The notes beneath the pieces are model-generated. The model was not told the origin of the DNA, ran no database searches, and saw only the letters and a list, made by a program, of their open reading frames with translations. The position numbers and the translations under genes are program-made. From a virus, in the IMG/VR virus record IMGVR_UViG_3300042453_004212, positions 1 to 26,667 of that record: a stretch of 26,667 nucleotides of DNA; one strand, 5' to 3'. Below are positions 1 to 6,014 of the stretch, one piece after another; position 1 is the stretch's first letter, and each line of letters begins with the position of its first letter.

Positions 1-348
1 TATGACTCGCTTGGAGACAGCCCCCGATACGATGCGTGTTCGGAGCAGTACGAAAGCGGTGCGCTGATCCTGCCCAAGTCCACCTACCCCGGATACGATG
101 CGTTCTTCCTCATCCGCAGCATGAAGGTGGTGAGCGACGAGGATGCCATCGTGGAGAAGGGTTCCTTCGTCAAGGTGAAGAACACCTTCGTCAAGACGAT
201 GGGCAAGCGCAACAGCAGCCGCGTGTTCCTCTCCAAGTATGTGGACATCGTGGCGGGTCAGCCCCTCCGTGACGAGGACGAGAAGATCTACCGCCTGCCC
301 TTCGGACTGACTTGGGAGGAGTACAACAAGAAGAAGTACAAGAGGTAA
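1..348 (+). CDS. C-terminal part of an unknown protein (5' end outside window)
   Basis: Frame 1 is open from the first base of the window to a TAA at 346-348, giving at least 115 residues. An internal ATG at 121 exists, but the reading frame upstream of it is open and of the same character, so the gene most likely begins before the window. The protein is soluble and mixed charged and ends in a lysine-rich tail (NKKKYKR). I recognise no family. Codons are strongly GC-rich in third positions (AAG, GTG, ATC, TTC), unlike the AT-rich genes in the rest of the window. A strong hairpin terminator follows 22 bp after the stop. Confidence 0.6.
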   Translation, partial: YDSLGDSPRYDACSEQYESGALILPKSTYPGYDAFFLIRSMKVVSDEDAIVEKGSFVKVKNTFVKTMGKRNSSRVFLSKYVDIVAGQPLRDEDEKIYRLPFGLTWEEYNKKKYKR

Positions 349-370
349 GGGATAGGGTAAGCAATGCAGA

Positions 371-408
371 AGCCCCTGGACTGGAAGGAGAGAGCCAGTC
401 CGGGGGTT
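371..408 (+). terminator. Rho-independent-type terminator after the first gene
   Basis: A stem of about 14 bp (371-384 with 395-408, one or two G-T pairs) closes a 10-nt purine loop and is followed by a T-rich run (TTCTGTATTCTTT). It lies 22 bp after the stop at 348 and fits transcription termination of that gene. Confidence 0.7.
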
Positions 409-421
409 CTGTATTCTTTGA

Positions 422-474
422 GCTACTATCAGATCTGGGGTGGTTTTCCCCAGATCTGATTCCCTGATAGTAGC
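422..474. repeat. Long imperfect inverted repeat with an 8-nt insertion in one arm
   Basis: The left arm 422-440 (GCTACTATCAGATCTGGGG) is exactly complementary to the right arm 448-474 except that the right arm carries an extra 8 nt (CTGATTCC), which partly duplicates CTGAT. The loop is 7 nt. It directly follows the terminator hairpin; it could be a second terminator or a protein site, but no T-tract follows. Confidence 0.7.
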
Positions 475-601
475 CGGACGGGATGGGACGGGATGGACCT
501 TAAATTTCCTCAAACTTCTCAAAGGTGAATATAAACCCGCCAGGTAATAGCCCGCAAAGCCCCCAAAGTCCCCAATAATAATTTAATATCTTTCTTATCG
601 G

Positions 602-627
602 ATCCAGGACTCTCAGAGCTCCTGGAT
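602..627. repeat. Near-perfect 12-bp inverted repeat
   Basis: ATCCAGGACTCT is followed, after one base, by its complement interrupted by a single extra C. It could form a tight hairpin or cruciform about 23 bp before the promoter at 650-677. Confidence 0.6.
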
Positions 628-649
628 ATCGGACTTGTGCAGTGATCAC

Positions 650-677
650 TTGACAACCCCCATACGTAGAGTATACT
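650..677 (+). promoter_or_regulatory. Early-type promoter TTGACA-16-TATACT
   Basis: A TTGACA box (650-655) and a TATACT box (672-677) are separated by 16 bp, the same geometry as the other early-type promoters of this window. The first ATG (688) is 10 nt beyond the -10 box, so the leader would be only about 4 nt. Confidence 0.6.
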
Positions 678-687
678 TATAGGACTC

Positions 688-912
688 ATGCTGGTCCCTT
701 CCGATAACTCTACGTCCCCCAGTCTCTGGTTATGGGTCTTATCGATTGCTTATCGGACTGTACATGGTATACTGGTTATCGGACTTCCGATCCTGCTGGT
801 TATCGGTCTGGTCTTTGCATACATTTATTTCATTAATTATGGGGCCATGGCGTGGTCTCCCAGTTCACCTGGTGCACTGGGACAGGACCGGACAGGACTC
901 AAAGATAATTAA
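688..912 (+). CDS. Possible small membrane protein
   Basis: A 74-residue frame directly behind a promoter. Residues about 13-50 are strongly hydrophobic (tryptophan- and leucine-rich, then ILVIGLPILLVIGLVFAYIY), enough for one long or two short membrane segments, with a polar tail. The LVIGL motif occurs twice, matching a DNA repeat CTGGTTATCGG 24 bp apart. The C-terminal codons run through two copies of the GGACAGGAC nonamer and through a hairpin (859-881), which is odd for a real gene. No family is recognised. It may be a real small phage membrane protein or a chance frame in a repeat-rich non-coding region. Confidence 0.4.
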   Translation: MLVPSDNSTSPSLWLWVLSIAYRTVHGILVIGLPILLVIGLVFAYIYFINYGAMAWSPSSPGALGQDRTGLKDN

Positions 913-1454
913 TAATTTTTGAGGGGGGAGACAACTATCAGGGGTTGGGGGGAGCTCCCAGTGCACCTGGATCCTCCCAACCCTCGGACGGGATACAAAT
1001 TATTGGACAGGATCCAGCCTCTGAGCTATAATGTACGGACATACCATGGACAGAACTCAAAGAATCTCTAAAATTTTGAATAAAATGAATGAACGCTTTC
1101 ATCTGCTCTTCGAATGGCTGGCATGCGAAGACACTGGACGGGATTGGGATGGGGTTGGCAACCCCTATGCAGGAAATTGTCATAAAAATGAGAAAATTGT
1201 CGGACAGGACCCCCAAAGCAACTCTAAGGTCTCTGAGATTGTCAAAAATTCTCAAAATTCTTAAAAAATTTTAAGAAATTGCTTGACATATAGGACAGGA
1301 TATAGGCCAAGGGGGGTCTGGGAGGTCATTAGGGGCCTTTGAGGGCTTAAAATGGCTTACAGAGCGTTTAAAGACGATCTGAGGGGTGTCTGGTGCATGG
1401 TCACTAACTCTAATATTCTCAAATATTCTCTAAAATCTTCTACCCCTCTCACTC
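913..1454. other. Gene-free stretch with short repeats
   Basis: No frame here has a start, ribosome site and protein character that I would call. The stretch holds five of the nine GGACRGGAY copies, a second CCCAGTGCACCTGG-like word (compare 859-881), recurring CTCAAAATTCT-type words and the 9-bp palindrome at 1258-1277. Overlapping frames on both strands at 938-1274 look like chance. Confidence 0.5.
1258..1277. repeat. Perfect inverted repeat, 9-bp arms
   Basis: TTCTTAAAA and TTTTAAGAA are separated by AA. Being AT-rich and symmetrical, it could be an operator or an easily melted site. Confidence 0.6.
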
Positions 1455-2243
1455 CTACAATTCTTTAAATTTACCCCGCTCATTCTGTATAAGCTTTATT
1501 GGCTCATAGTTTCGAAAATCTATATTTGTTGCAGTATTTTGATTTTGTGATCCTTGAGGCTTTATTGGAGCAAGAGGAAGTTTTGGTCCAGAATCACCAA
1601 ATCTCTTAATTTTTGGTTTATTGATATTATAACCGGGTCTTTGGGGGGTTATATTAATTGCATCCATATCTGGCTTTGGCATTACATTGATGGCATCCAT
1701 ATCTGGCTTTGGCATGATATCGATTGCATCAGTATCGCCCAACATGGGTACTTTTCCAATTAGTGGCTTTCTTTCCGGGAACATTGGGATTCCGGGGCTT
1801 GCTGGCTTTGGATTTTTATCTACACGTGGTTCAAATAGTTTAATTGGTTTTCCTGTACTTTTGTCTATTGCTGGCTTTCTTTTGCCGGGAATCCATCTGT
1901 CTTGGGGTTTGTAATTTGGTCCTACCAATGATCTATCGGGTTCCCAATAACCTTCTTCTCCTTCACGGCCAATTGGTGGTCCAAAGGGGTTTTTTGGATT
2001 TCTTTCCGGGGAATCCGGGGACAAAATACGACGATTTGGAATCGTAGTTGGTGAAGGACTCAGAGAAATTGTATTTGTTGGTCTTTCTTGATTAGGTACA
2101 AATTTAGTCCCATAAAACATACCCTTCTTTCCGTCTTTTTCACCGGAGCGCACTTGGTATTCGTTTAATTGAATCTCAAGAAAATTTACTTTTTCCTGAA
2201 GTTGCTCGGATAGATTCTTGTAGTAGTTTGCTAGGTAGTGCAT
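1455..2243 (-). CDS. Disordered proline-rich protein with 11-residue repeats
   Basis: 262 residues. The first 40 are helical with a heptad-like pattern (NLSEQLQEKVNFLEIQLNEY), suggesting a short coiled coil. The rest is low in hydrophobics and rich in Pro, Lys, Asn and Asp, so probably disordered. Residues around 170-205 hold tandem units of the form MDAINVMPKPD, visible also in the DNA as a 33-bp repeat. A late-type promoter (CTAAATA) ends 6 bp before the ATG and overlaps the stop of the gene before, which encodes a secreted protein. No family is recognised. Late expression suggests a virion, lysis or assembly role; this is inference. Confidence 0.75.
   Translation of the reverse strand: MHYLANYYKNLSEQLQEKVNFLEIQLNEYQVRSGEKDGKKGMFYGTKFVPNQERPTNTISLSPSPTTIPNRRILSPDSPERNPKNPFGPPIGREGEEGYWEPDRSLVGPNYKPQDRWIPGKRKPAIDKSTGKPIKLFEPRVDKNPKPASPGIPMFPERKPLIGKVPMLGDTDAIDIMPKPDMDAINVMPKPDMDAINITPQRPGYNINKPKIKRFGDSGPKLPLAPIKPQGSQNQNTATNIDFRNYEPIKLIQNERGKFKEL
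1660..1715. repeat. 33-bp in-gene tandem repeat
   Basis: The 23-bp core at 1660-1682 recurs exactly at 1693-1715, an offset of 33 bp, and a weaker third copy follows near 1726. It encodes the repeated DAI(N/D)xMPKPDM unit of the minus-strand gene. Confidence 0.8.
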
Positions 2244-2248
2244 AAAAT

Positions 2249-2255
2249 TATTTAG
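2249..2255 (-). promoter_or_regulatory. Late-type promoter motif CTAAATA
   Basis: CTAAATA on the minus strand, 5 bp upstream of the ATG at 2243. The TAA inside it is the stop codon of the upstream gene (2252-2254). Confidence 0.55.
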
Positions 2256-2554
2256 TCCTTAAATTTTATTATTAATTTCTTATTCCATATTCTAATATTC
2301 TCTGCATTTGGGTATAACATCCATGCTAGGTCTAGTATCTCTTGCTCCGATACTTTCTTTCTTGGTTGCTTGGTAGAGTTTCCTATTGGAAGATTACCTT
2401 GCATTCCGTTGTTGAAGTTGTATTCAGGTGCATTGGTAAAGTAGGGAATCTCCATGAGAATATCGTCTATGGGGACTATGTAAGTTTGACCTAGGCTTGG
2501 TCTGGGGGTGAAAAGAAGTATTGCTGCGAAGATGTAAGGAATAAATTTTGTCAT
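2252..2554 (-). CDS. Small exported protein with signal peptide
   Basis: 100 residues. The N-terminus is a clear Sec-type signal: MTKF, a hydrophobic core (IPYIFAAILLF) and a likely cleavage after SLG-Q near residue 23, so the mature part should lie in the periplasm. The mature part has about 77 residues, ending in a basic strand (WNKKLIIKFKD). The start overlaps the stop of the gene before as ATGA. There is no lipobox cysteine, so it is not an obvious outer spanin. Lysis, superinfection exclusion or envelope modification are possible. No family is recognised. Confidence 0.75.
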   Translation of the reverse strand: MTKFIPYIFAAILLFTPRPSLGQTYIVPIDDILMEIPYFTNAPEYNFNNGMQGNLPIGNSTKQPRKKVSEQEILDLAWMLYPNAENIRIWNKKLIIKFKD

Positions 2555-2706
2555 TTTCTTACTTCGTTGGCGTTTTCTTCTTGGGCCACGGATTCGTCGG
2601 TTTCTTCCTCGGCTGGCTCGGTGTCCTCGGGCTTCTTGAATCCCATTGGCTTGTCTAGGTAAACATCATAATTTTCTAAAAATTGTTTGAAACTTTTTCT
2701 GTTCAT
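2551..2706 (-). CDS. Small acidic protein, first gene of the late unit
   Basis: 51 residues beginning MNRKSFKQF at the ATG 2706; a longer frame to 2772 exists, but this start lies directly behind a late motif ATAAATA (2712-2718) and the extension would run through the divergent early promoter. The C-terminal half is very acidic (EDTEPAEEETDES). The gene is translationally coupled to the secreted protein gene through ATGA. Function unknown. Confidence 0.6.
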   Translation of the reverse strand: MNRKSFKQFLENYDVYLDKPMGFKKPEDTEPAEEETDESVAQEENANEVRK

Positions 2707-2711
2707 ATGAG

Positions 2712-2718
2712 TATTTAT
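2712..2718 (-). promoter_or_regulatory. Late-type promoter motif ATAAATA
   Basis: CATAAATA on the minus strand, 5 bp before the ATG at 2706. It lies 3 bp from the -35 box of the plus-strand promoter at 2722, so the two promoters are back to back. Confidence 0.55.
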
Positions 2719-2721
2719 GGC

Positions 2722-2749
2722 TTGACTTTGAGGCTGGGTAGGGTATACT
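2722..2749 (+). promoter_or_regulatory. Early-type promoter TTGACT-16-TATACT
   Basis: -35 at 2722-2727 and -10 at 2744-2749 with a 16-bp spacer. The ATG at 2756 starts 6 nt after the -10 box, where transcription is expected to begin, so the mRNA would be leaderless. Confidence 0.65.
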
Positions 2750-2755
2750 CTGGTT

Positions 2756-2989
2756 ATGGAAAACAAACCCATTCATACTCTGGAATTCACCGAATCTCAG
2801 TTGTTTGAGTTATACGATCTTCTTGACTTTGAGGTCGATGAGTGGTTTGAGAAGATTGACAATCCCTGTGAAGAATTGGCCAAGTATACCACCCGTGAAG
2901 ACAGGGTGAAGATTGTCGATGAAACCATGGGATTGTTTGAAGTTGTAAAGGCAAAAGTTAATCAAATTTTTGCTGAAGAAGAATCTTGA
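2756..2989 (+). CDS. Small acidic hypothetical protein
   Basis: 77 residues, acidic and probably all-helical (ESQLFELYDLLDFEVDEWFEKI). The start sits where the promoter predicts the first transcribed base, and no ribosome-binding sequence is present. The next promoter's -35 box overlaps its stop codon. It resembles the many short early helical proteins of T4-like phages in character only; no family is recognised. Confidence 0.75.
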   Translation: MENKPIHTLEFTESQLFELYDLLDFEVDEWFEKIDNPCEELAKYTTREDRVKIVDETMGLFEVVKAKVNQIFAEEES

Positions 2990-3013
2990 CTTTGTTTGTC
3001 TGAGGTGTATACT
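2986..3013 (+). promoter_or_regulatory. Early-type promoter TTGACT-16-TATACT
   Basis: -35 at 2986-2991 (overlapping the stop of the gene before) and -10 at 3008-3013. The spacer is 16 bp. The next ATG is 11 nt downstream of the -10 box, giving about a 5-nt leader. Confidence 0.6.
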
Positions 3014-3024
3014 CTGACAGTCGA

Positions 3025-3144
3025 ATGGACCAACATCCCCCACAAATTTACTGGTTTGCTCTTTGTGTGTTTCTTCCTGTGATAACCATATTTGTGGGGG
3101 ATCTAATCATCTACTTTATTGAAAAAAGGAATCGCTATGACTAA
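3025..3144 (+). CDS. Very small single-pass membrane protein
   Basis: 39 residues, MDQHPPQIYWF then a hydrophobic stretch of about 22 residues (ALCVFLPVITIFVGDLIIYF) and a charged tail (IEKRNRYD). It starts just behind a promoter and its end overlaps the start of the next gene by 8 bp, the coupling typical of this block. It could be a holin-like or membrane-targeted early protein; function unknown. Confidence 0.55.
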   Translation: MDQHPPQIYWFALCVFLPVITIFVGDLIIYFIEKRNRYD

Positions 3145-3337
3145 AAAAATTGCAAAGAAGAAGGTCGCCGTCAAGTCCAACCCGCAGCCCATGATCCTCA
3201 AGGTATTCCCTTACAAGGGCGTATTGGGTGCAATGGTTGATGTTGCCATGGTTGCCATTCTGATGTCGGGTGCTCTGATGATGGCTGTATCGGCCATTCT
3301 GATGGCAGGCAAGATCACGATCACCGCAGGTAAGTGA
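3137..3337 (+). CDS. Small membrane protein with basic N-terminus
   Basis: 66 residues from the ATG at 3137, preceded by AAAAAAGGAATCGCT, a good ribosome-binding sequence; a TTG start 18 bp earlier is less likely. The N-terminus is lysine-rich (MTKKIAKKKVAVK), followed by a methionine- and alanine-rich hydrophobic segment (residues about 30-60) with two possible membrane passes. The stop overlaps the next ATG (TGATG). Unknown function. Confidence 0.65.
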   Translation: MTKKIAKKKVAVKSNPQPMILKVFPYKGVLGAMVDVAMVAILMSGALMMAVSAILMAGKITITAGK

Positions 3338-3765
3338 TGGAGAAGCATACCCTCGTTCTTGAGGATCTTGAGAAACAGTATCCTCTGTGCTTCAAGCACA
3401 AGGGGTGCTGTATGTATGGGATTGAGATCCAGCCCGGTTGGAACAAAATTATTCATGTTCTTCTTGGGAGACTTGAAGATCACCTTGCTGCCAATCCTGA
3501 GAAGTTTATTGACTGTGAATTTCCATTCCGCATAGATCAGATCAAGGAGAAGTTTGGAACTCTGCGGTTCTATGTGAATGGTGAAGTCGATGAAACAATG
3601 TGGGATTGTATCAACTACGCAGAGGAGCAGAGTGCCAATGTCTGTGAAGTTTGTGCAAAGCGCGGAGTCGTCCATGTCTCAAAGGGTGGCTTCTGGCTTA
3701 AGACTCTCTGCTCTGAGTGTGCGAAGGATGAATACATCCCCTACAACAGAAATATGATGCCATGA
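3337..3765 (+). CDS. Phage zinc-ribbon hypothetical protein
   Basis: 142 residues. The C-terminal third has two cysteine pairs, C103-x2-C106 and C125-x2-C128, which should bind one zinc ion, and the preceding segment KEKFGTLRFYV followed by an EEQSANVCEVC helix-ribbon is a pattern I know from small uncharacterised proteins of many tailed phages. A GTG codon directly before the ATG would add one residue; the ATG overlapping the previous stop (TGATG) is preferred. The role is unknown; a zinc ribbon of this kind could bind nucleic acid or a host protein. Confidence 0.75.
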   Translation: MEKHTLVLEDLEKQYPLCFKHKGCCMYGIEIQPGWNKIIHVLLGRLEDHLAANPEKFIDCEFPFRIDQIKEKFGTLRFYVNGEVDETMWDCINYAEEQSANVCEVCAKRGVVHVSKGGFWLKTLCSECAKDEYIPYNRNMMP

Positions 3766-4085
3766 AGAAGATAAAGCCTGAAGACGTTGCAAGCGAACTG
3801 CGTCTACTTTCCAAGAACTGGTGTCTCAGTCCCGAAGTTATTAATATAATTTCTCACGGTTATGCAAGGATCTGTGAGTTGGAGCGGGAGCGCGATGAGG
3901 CGAGGCGGGAGGTGTGCAGGGATGAAGCGTATCGTCCTTCACCATCACCACCATGCACGGCAAATCAAGTTGCGAATCGGCGTGGTTGGGATTGCTTCAA
4001 GGAGGAATTCTTTGTTGGCGACGATGACCATGCAAAGATGGAAGCCGATTCAAATAATGAGTTGTTTCGTAAAGGACAAATTTAA
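3762..4085 (+). CDS. Hypothetical protein with short coiled coil
   Basis: 107 residues, overlapping the previous gene as ATGA. A charged helix in the middle (ELERERDEARREV) suggests a coiled coil; the C-terminal part is acidic and polar. GC content is higher than that of the following genes. No family recognised. Confidence 0.7.
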   Translation: MKKIKPEDVASELRLLSKNWCLSPEVINIISHGYARICELERERDEARREVCRDEAYRPSPSPPCTANQVANRRGWDCFKEEFFVGDDDHAKMEADSNNELFRKGQI

Positions 4086-4369
4086 TGTGCAACGATGAAG
4101 AATTTTACACTGCTCCCGAACCAAAATACAAGAGACAAATGAAATGTCTTGATGAGGTTGAGTATTACAATCTCAAGGGAGAAATTGATAGAGTTAGAAA
4201 CTCACCTTATGTTTGGTGGGTTCGTGAAAAGATGTTCAGCAACTACATTGAAATAAATTTTGCTGTGACTGTTGAAGCATGTGAAGATTTGACTGCTGTG
4301 GATGGATGGCAAGTAATCGCAGATAAAATTATCGAAGATATTAAACTCGCTTACAAGAATAGAAAATAA
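4085..4369 (+). CDS. Hypothetical protein
   Basis: 94 residues; its ATG overlaps the TAA of the gene before by one base (TAATG). It is mixed alpha/beta in composition with an aromatic cluster (YVWWVREKMF). No membrane segment and no known motif are seen. Confidence 0.7.
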   Translation: MCNDEEFYTAPEPKYKRQMKCLDEVEYYNLKGEIDRVRNSPYVWWVREKMFSNYIEINFAVTVEACEDLTAVDGWQVIADKIIEDIKLAYKNRK

Positions 4370-4370
4370 A

Positions 4371-4823
4371 ATGGCTATCGTACCTACATCTACAATCTAT
4401 AATTCAAACGGTCAGACTTTCTCTCGCTCCGAGTATCAGGGAGCAATTTATCAGGAAGTCACCTTCACCGATAGGCTTGTGTTCGATACTCAATTTACGA
4501 TCACAGAGCCCATCAACGAATCTATTTCAAACAATACGGTTTCAAATTATCCTGAAACTGCAAATAAATACTTCATGGGATCTTTTGACGGATTTTGGGT
4601 CCATAAGATCTTCAACGGTGGAAGGCTCGTAATGACTGTTCAGACGGTGGATCAGGATATGTTCATTCCTGTTGCCCATGATCGCATTGAGAGCGTCTGT
4701 ATGCAGGTTTCTACCGAATTGAATGGAAGCGATTGTGAGCCTCCTGATGTTCCTGCACCAGGAGTTCTTGCAATTCTTGGAATTGCTGCTATACTTACTA
4801 AGAACACTTTTAGAAAAGAGTAA
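4371..4823 (+). CDS. Protein with PEP-CTERM-like C-terminal sorting signal
   Basis: 150 residues. The body (1-120) is polar and beta-rich (many Thr, Ser, Asn, Phe). The C-terminus has the three-part layout of a PEP-CTERM signal: VPAPG at 127-131, a hydrophobic helix (VLAILGIAAIL) and a short basic end (FRKE). In bacteria such tails are cut by exosortase during export. No N-terminal signal peptide is visible, which is unusual for that class. It lies one base after the previous stop and just before a gene for a small membrane protein. Chance resemblance or a plain C-terminal membrane anchor cannot be excluded. Confidence 0.65.
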   Translation: MAIVPTSTIYNSNGQTFSRSEYQGAIYQEVTFTDRLVFDTQFTITEPINESISNNTVSNYPETANKYFMGSFDGFWVHKIFNGGRLVMTVQTVDQDMFIPVAHDRIESVCMQVSTELNGSDCEPPDVPAPGVLAILGIAAILTKNTFRKE

Positions 4824-4826
4824 AAT

Positions 4827-4991
4827 ATGAAACAGATTCTAAGCAAACTTATGGTTCCCATGCTCATTCTCCTTGCCATCAACTTAGTTGGTTTTGTATT
4901 CCACAAGAACTATGAGGGTGCTGTGGTCGGAAGCGTAGTTGGAATGATTGTTGCTTTCCTTGCTCTTGAAATCAAGGCTAAGTACGAGTGA
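4827..4991 (+). CDS. Small membrane protein
   Basis: 54 residues with two hydrophobic segments (about 9-24, VPMLILLAINLVGFVF, and 32-48, AVVGSVVGMIVAFLALE) separated by a short charged turn (HKNYEG). It follows the PEP-CTERM-like gene by 3 bp and precedes tRNA-Glu by 3 bp. The two-helix layout is holin-like but not diagnostic. Confidence 0.65.
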   Translation: MKQILSKLMVPMLILLAINLVGFVFHKNYEGAVVGSVVGMIVAFLALEIKAKYE

Positions 4992-4994
4992 ACT

Positions 4995-5068
4995 GGTCCC
5001 TTCGTCTAGTCGGTCTAGGACACGGCCCTTTCAAGGCCATAACAGGGGTTCGAATCCCCTAGGGATCA
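4995..5068 (+). tRNA. tRNA-Glu (TTC)
   Basis: A full cloverleaf can be drawn: acceptor GGTCCCT with AGGGATC, anticodon loop CTTTCAA with anticodon TTC, and T arm AGGGG-TTCGAAT-CCCCT. CCA is not encoded. It lies within the plus-strand early block. Confidence 0.92.
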
Positions 5069-5095
5069 TTTAAAATATGCTCTACATATTTGTAG

Positions 5096-5854
5096 ATGCA
5101 TTATAAGACAGTTTTTATTTCTGATCTACATCTTGCTTCTAAAAAAGCAAAAGCAAAAACAATTCTTTCTTTTTTAAAAGAAAATGAATTTCACGAAATA
5201 TTTTTGGTAGGCGACATCATAGACATATGGAGATTTCGTCAAGCCTTCTCAATGAATTTTGAAAAACAAAATTTACATGTGGAAATAATTGAATGTTTTT
5301 TAAAATTATCCCGCAAAGGAACAAAAATTCATTACATATATGGAAATCATGATGAATTTTTATCCAAATTCATTGACCATGAACTTTTTGGCAATATATT
5401 CCTACATGAAAGAATTGATTACGTTTCTTCAAATGGAAAAAAGTATTTGGTGATGCATGGTCACCAATTTGATTTGTTGACAAAATATCCAATAAGTTCA
5501 TATCTATACAAATTAGGTGATTGGGCTTATGAATGGTTGCTTTCAATAAATGAAGTATTTAACTGGTTTAGAAAAATTTTGGGAATGAAATATTGGTCAA
5601 TCTCAAAATACATAAAGATAAAAGTAAAGAAGGCAGCTCAGTTCATAGAGAGTTTTGAAGAAGTTATTTGCAAGTATGCAAAAGACAGAGGATATGATGG
5701 TGTTATCTGTGGTCATATACATGATCCAAAAATAACAACTAAAAATGAAACTCTTTACATAAATTGTGGTTGCTGGACAGAGAAAGAAAATTGTTCTTTC
5801 GTTTATGAAGATGAAAATGGAGAATTAAAACTTGGAAGAAAAGAAAAGATTTGA
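5096..5854 (+). CDS. LpxH-like metallophosphoesterase (UDP-2,3-diacylglucosamine pyrophosphatase family)
   Basis: 252 residues, close to the usual length of the family. All five metal-site blocks of the calcineurin-like fold are present: D10-x-H12 (FISDLHL), G39-D40 (VGDIID), G83-N84-H85-D86, H121-G122-H123 and G206-H207-x-H209. The order, the KGTKIHYIYGNHD context and the IDIW segment match UDP-2,3-diacylglucosamine hydrolases, which make lipid X in lipid A synthesis at the inner membrane. Such a gene points to a Gram-negative host and would be an auxiliary metabolic gene acting on lipopolysaccharide. It is more AT-rich than the genes upstream, which hints at a separate acquisition. It could instead be a relative with another phospho-substrate. 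Confidence 0.82.
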   Translation: MHYKTVFISDLHLASKKAKAKTILSFLKENEFHEIFLVGDIIDIWRFRQAFSMNFEKQNLHVEIIECFLKLSRKGTKIHYIYGNHDEFLSKFIDHELFGNIFLHERIDYVSSNGKKYLVMHGHQFDLLTKYPISSYLYKLGDWAYEWLLSINEVFNWFRKILGMKYWSISKYIKIKVKKAAQFIESFEEVICKYAKDRGYDGVICGHIHDPKITTKNETLYINCGCWTEKENCSFVYEDENGELKLGRKEKI

Positions 5855-5984
5855 TAACTGGTATGATCCCATCATACTGTTTTTTTATTTGAGCATATTT
5901 GCTTCTATAGCAATTTACTCAGTGATCGTTGGAACCATATATGGTTTCTTCGTAAAGGAAGAAAAAACTGGTTGTAAAAATTGA
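5832..5984 (+). CDS. Small membrane protein, TTG start
   Basis: 50 residues (MEEKKRFDNWYDP, then a hydrophobic helix of about 27 residues and a KEEKTGCKN tail). The frame has no ATG, but a TTG at 5832 is preceded by GGAG with 9-nt spacing, and the gene overlaps the end of the LpxH-like gene by 23 bp. The next promoter's -35 box overlaps its stop codon. One membrane helix is clear; the role is unknown. Confidence 0.45.
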   Translation: MEEKKRFDNWYDPIILFFYLSIFASIAIYSVIVGTIYGFFVKEEKTGCKN

Positions 5985-6008
5985 CATTGGAGTGGTAGGG
6001 TGTATAAT
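5981..6008 (+). promoter_or_regulatory. Early-type promoter TTGACA-16-TATAAT
   Basis: Perfect consensus boxes at 5981-5986 and 6003-6008 with a 16-bp spacer. The ATG chosen for the next gene (6015) lies 6 nt after the -10 box. Confidence 0.75.
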
Positions 6009-6014
6009 ATGCGT

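Larger units (their letters stand above)
476..1301. repeat. Dispersed nonamer GGACRGGAY, nine copies in same orientation
   Basis: GGAC(A/G)GGA(T/C) is found at 476, 486, 880, 890, 986, 1005, 1136, 1202 and 1293, all on the plus strand, twice as close pairs 10 bp apart. The copies lie in or around a stretch almost without genes and I did not notice them in the coding part of the window. Their role is unknown; a protein-binding array, an origin-like region or repeat-driven recombination are all possible. Confidence 0.6.

Noticed and set aside
938-1274. Three overlapping frames of 61-105 residues on both strands
   Set aside because: They overlap each other in a gene-free, repeat-rich region, lack ribosome sites and have no coherent protein character.
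476-1301. CRISPR array
   Set aside because: The repeated unit is only 9 bp, spacing is irregular and no longer repeat is shared.
1283-1310. Promoter with TTGACA at 1283
   Set aside because: No -10 box lies at 16-18 bp; TATA words are too close, and no gene follows on that strand.
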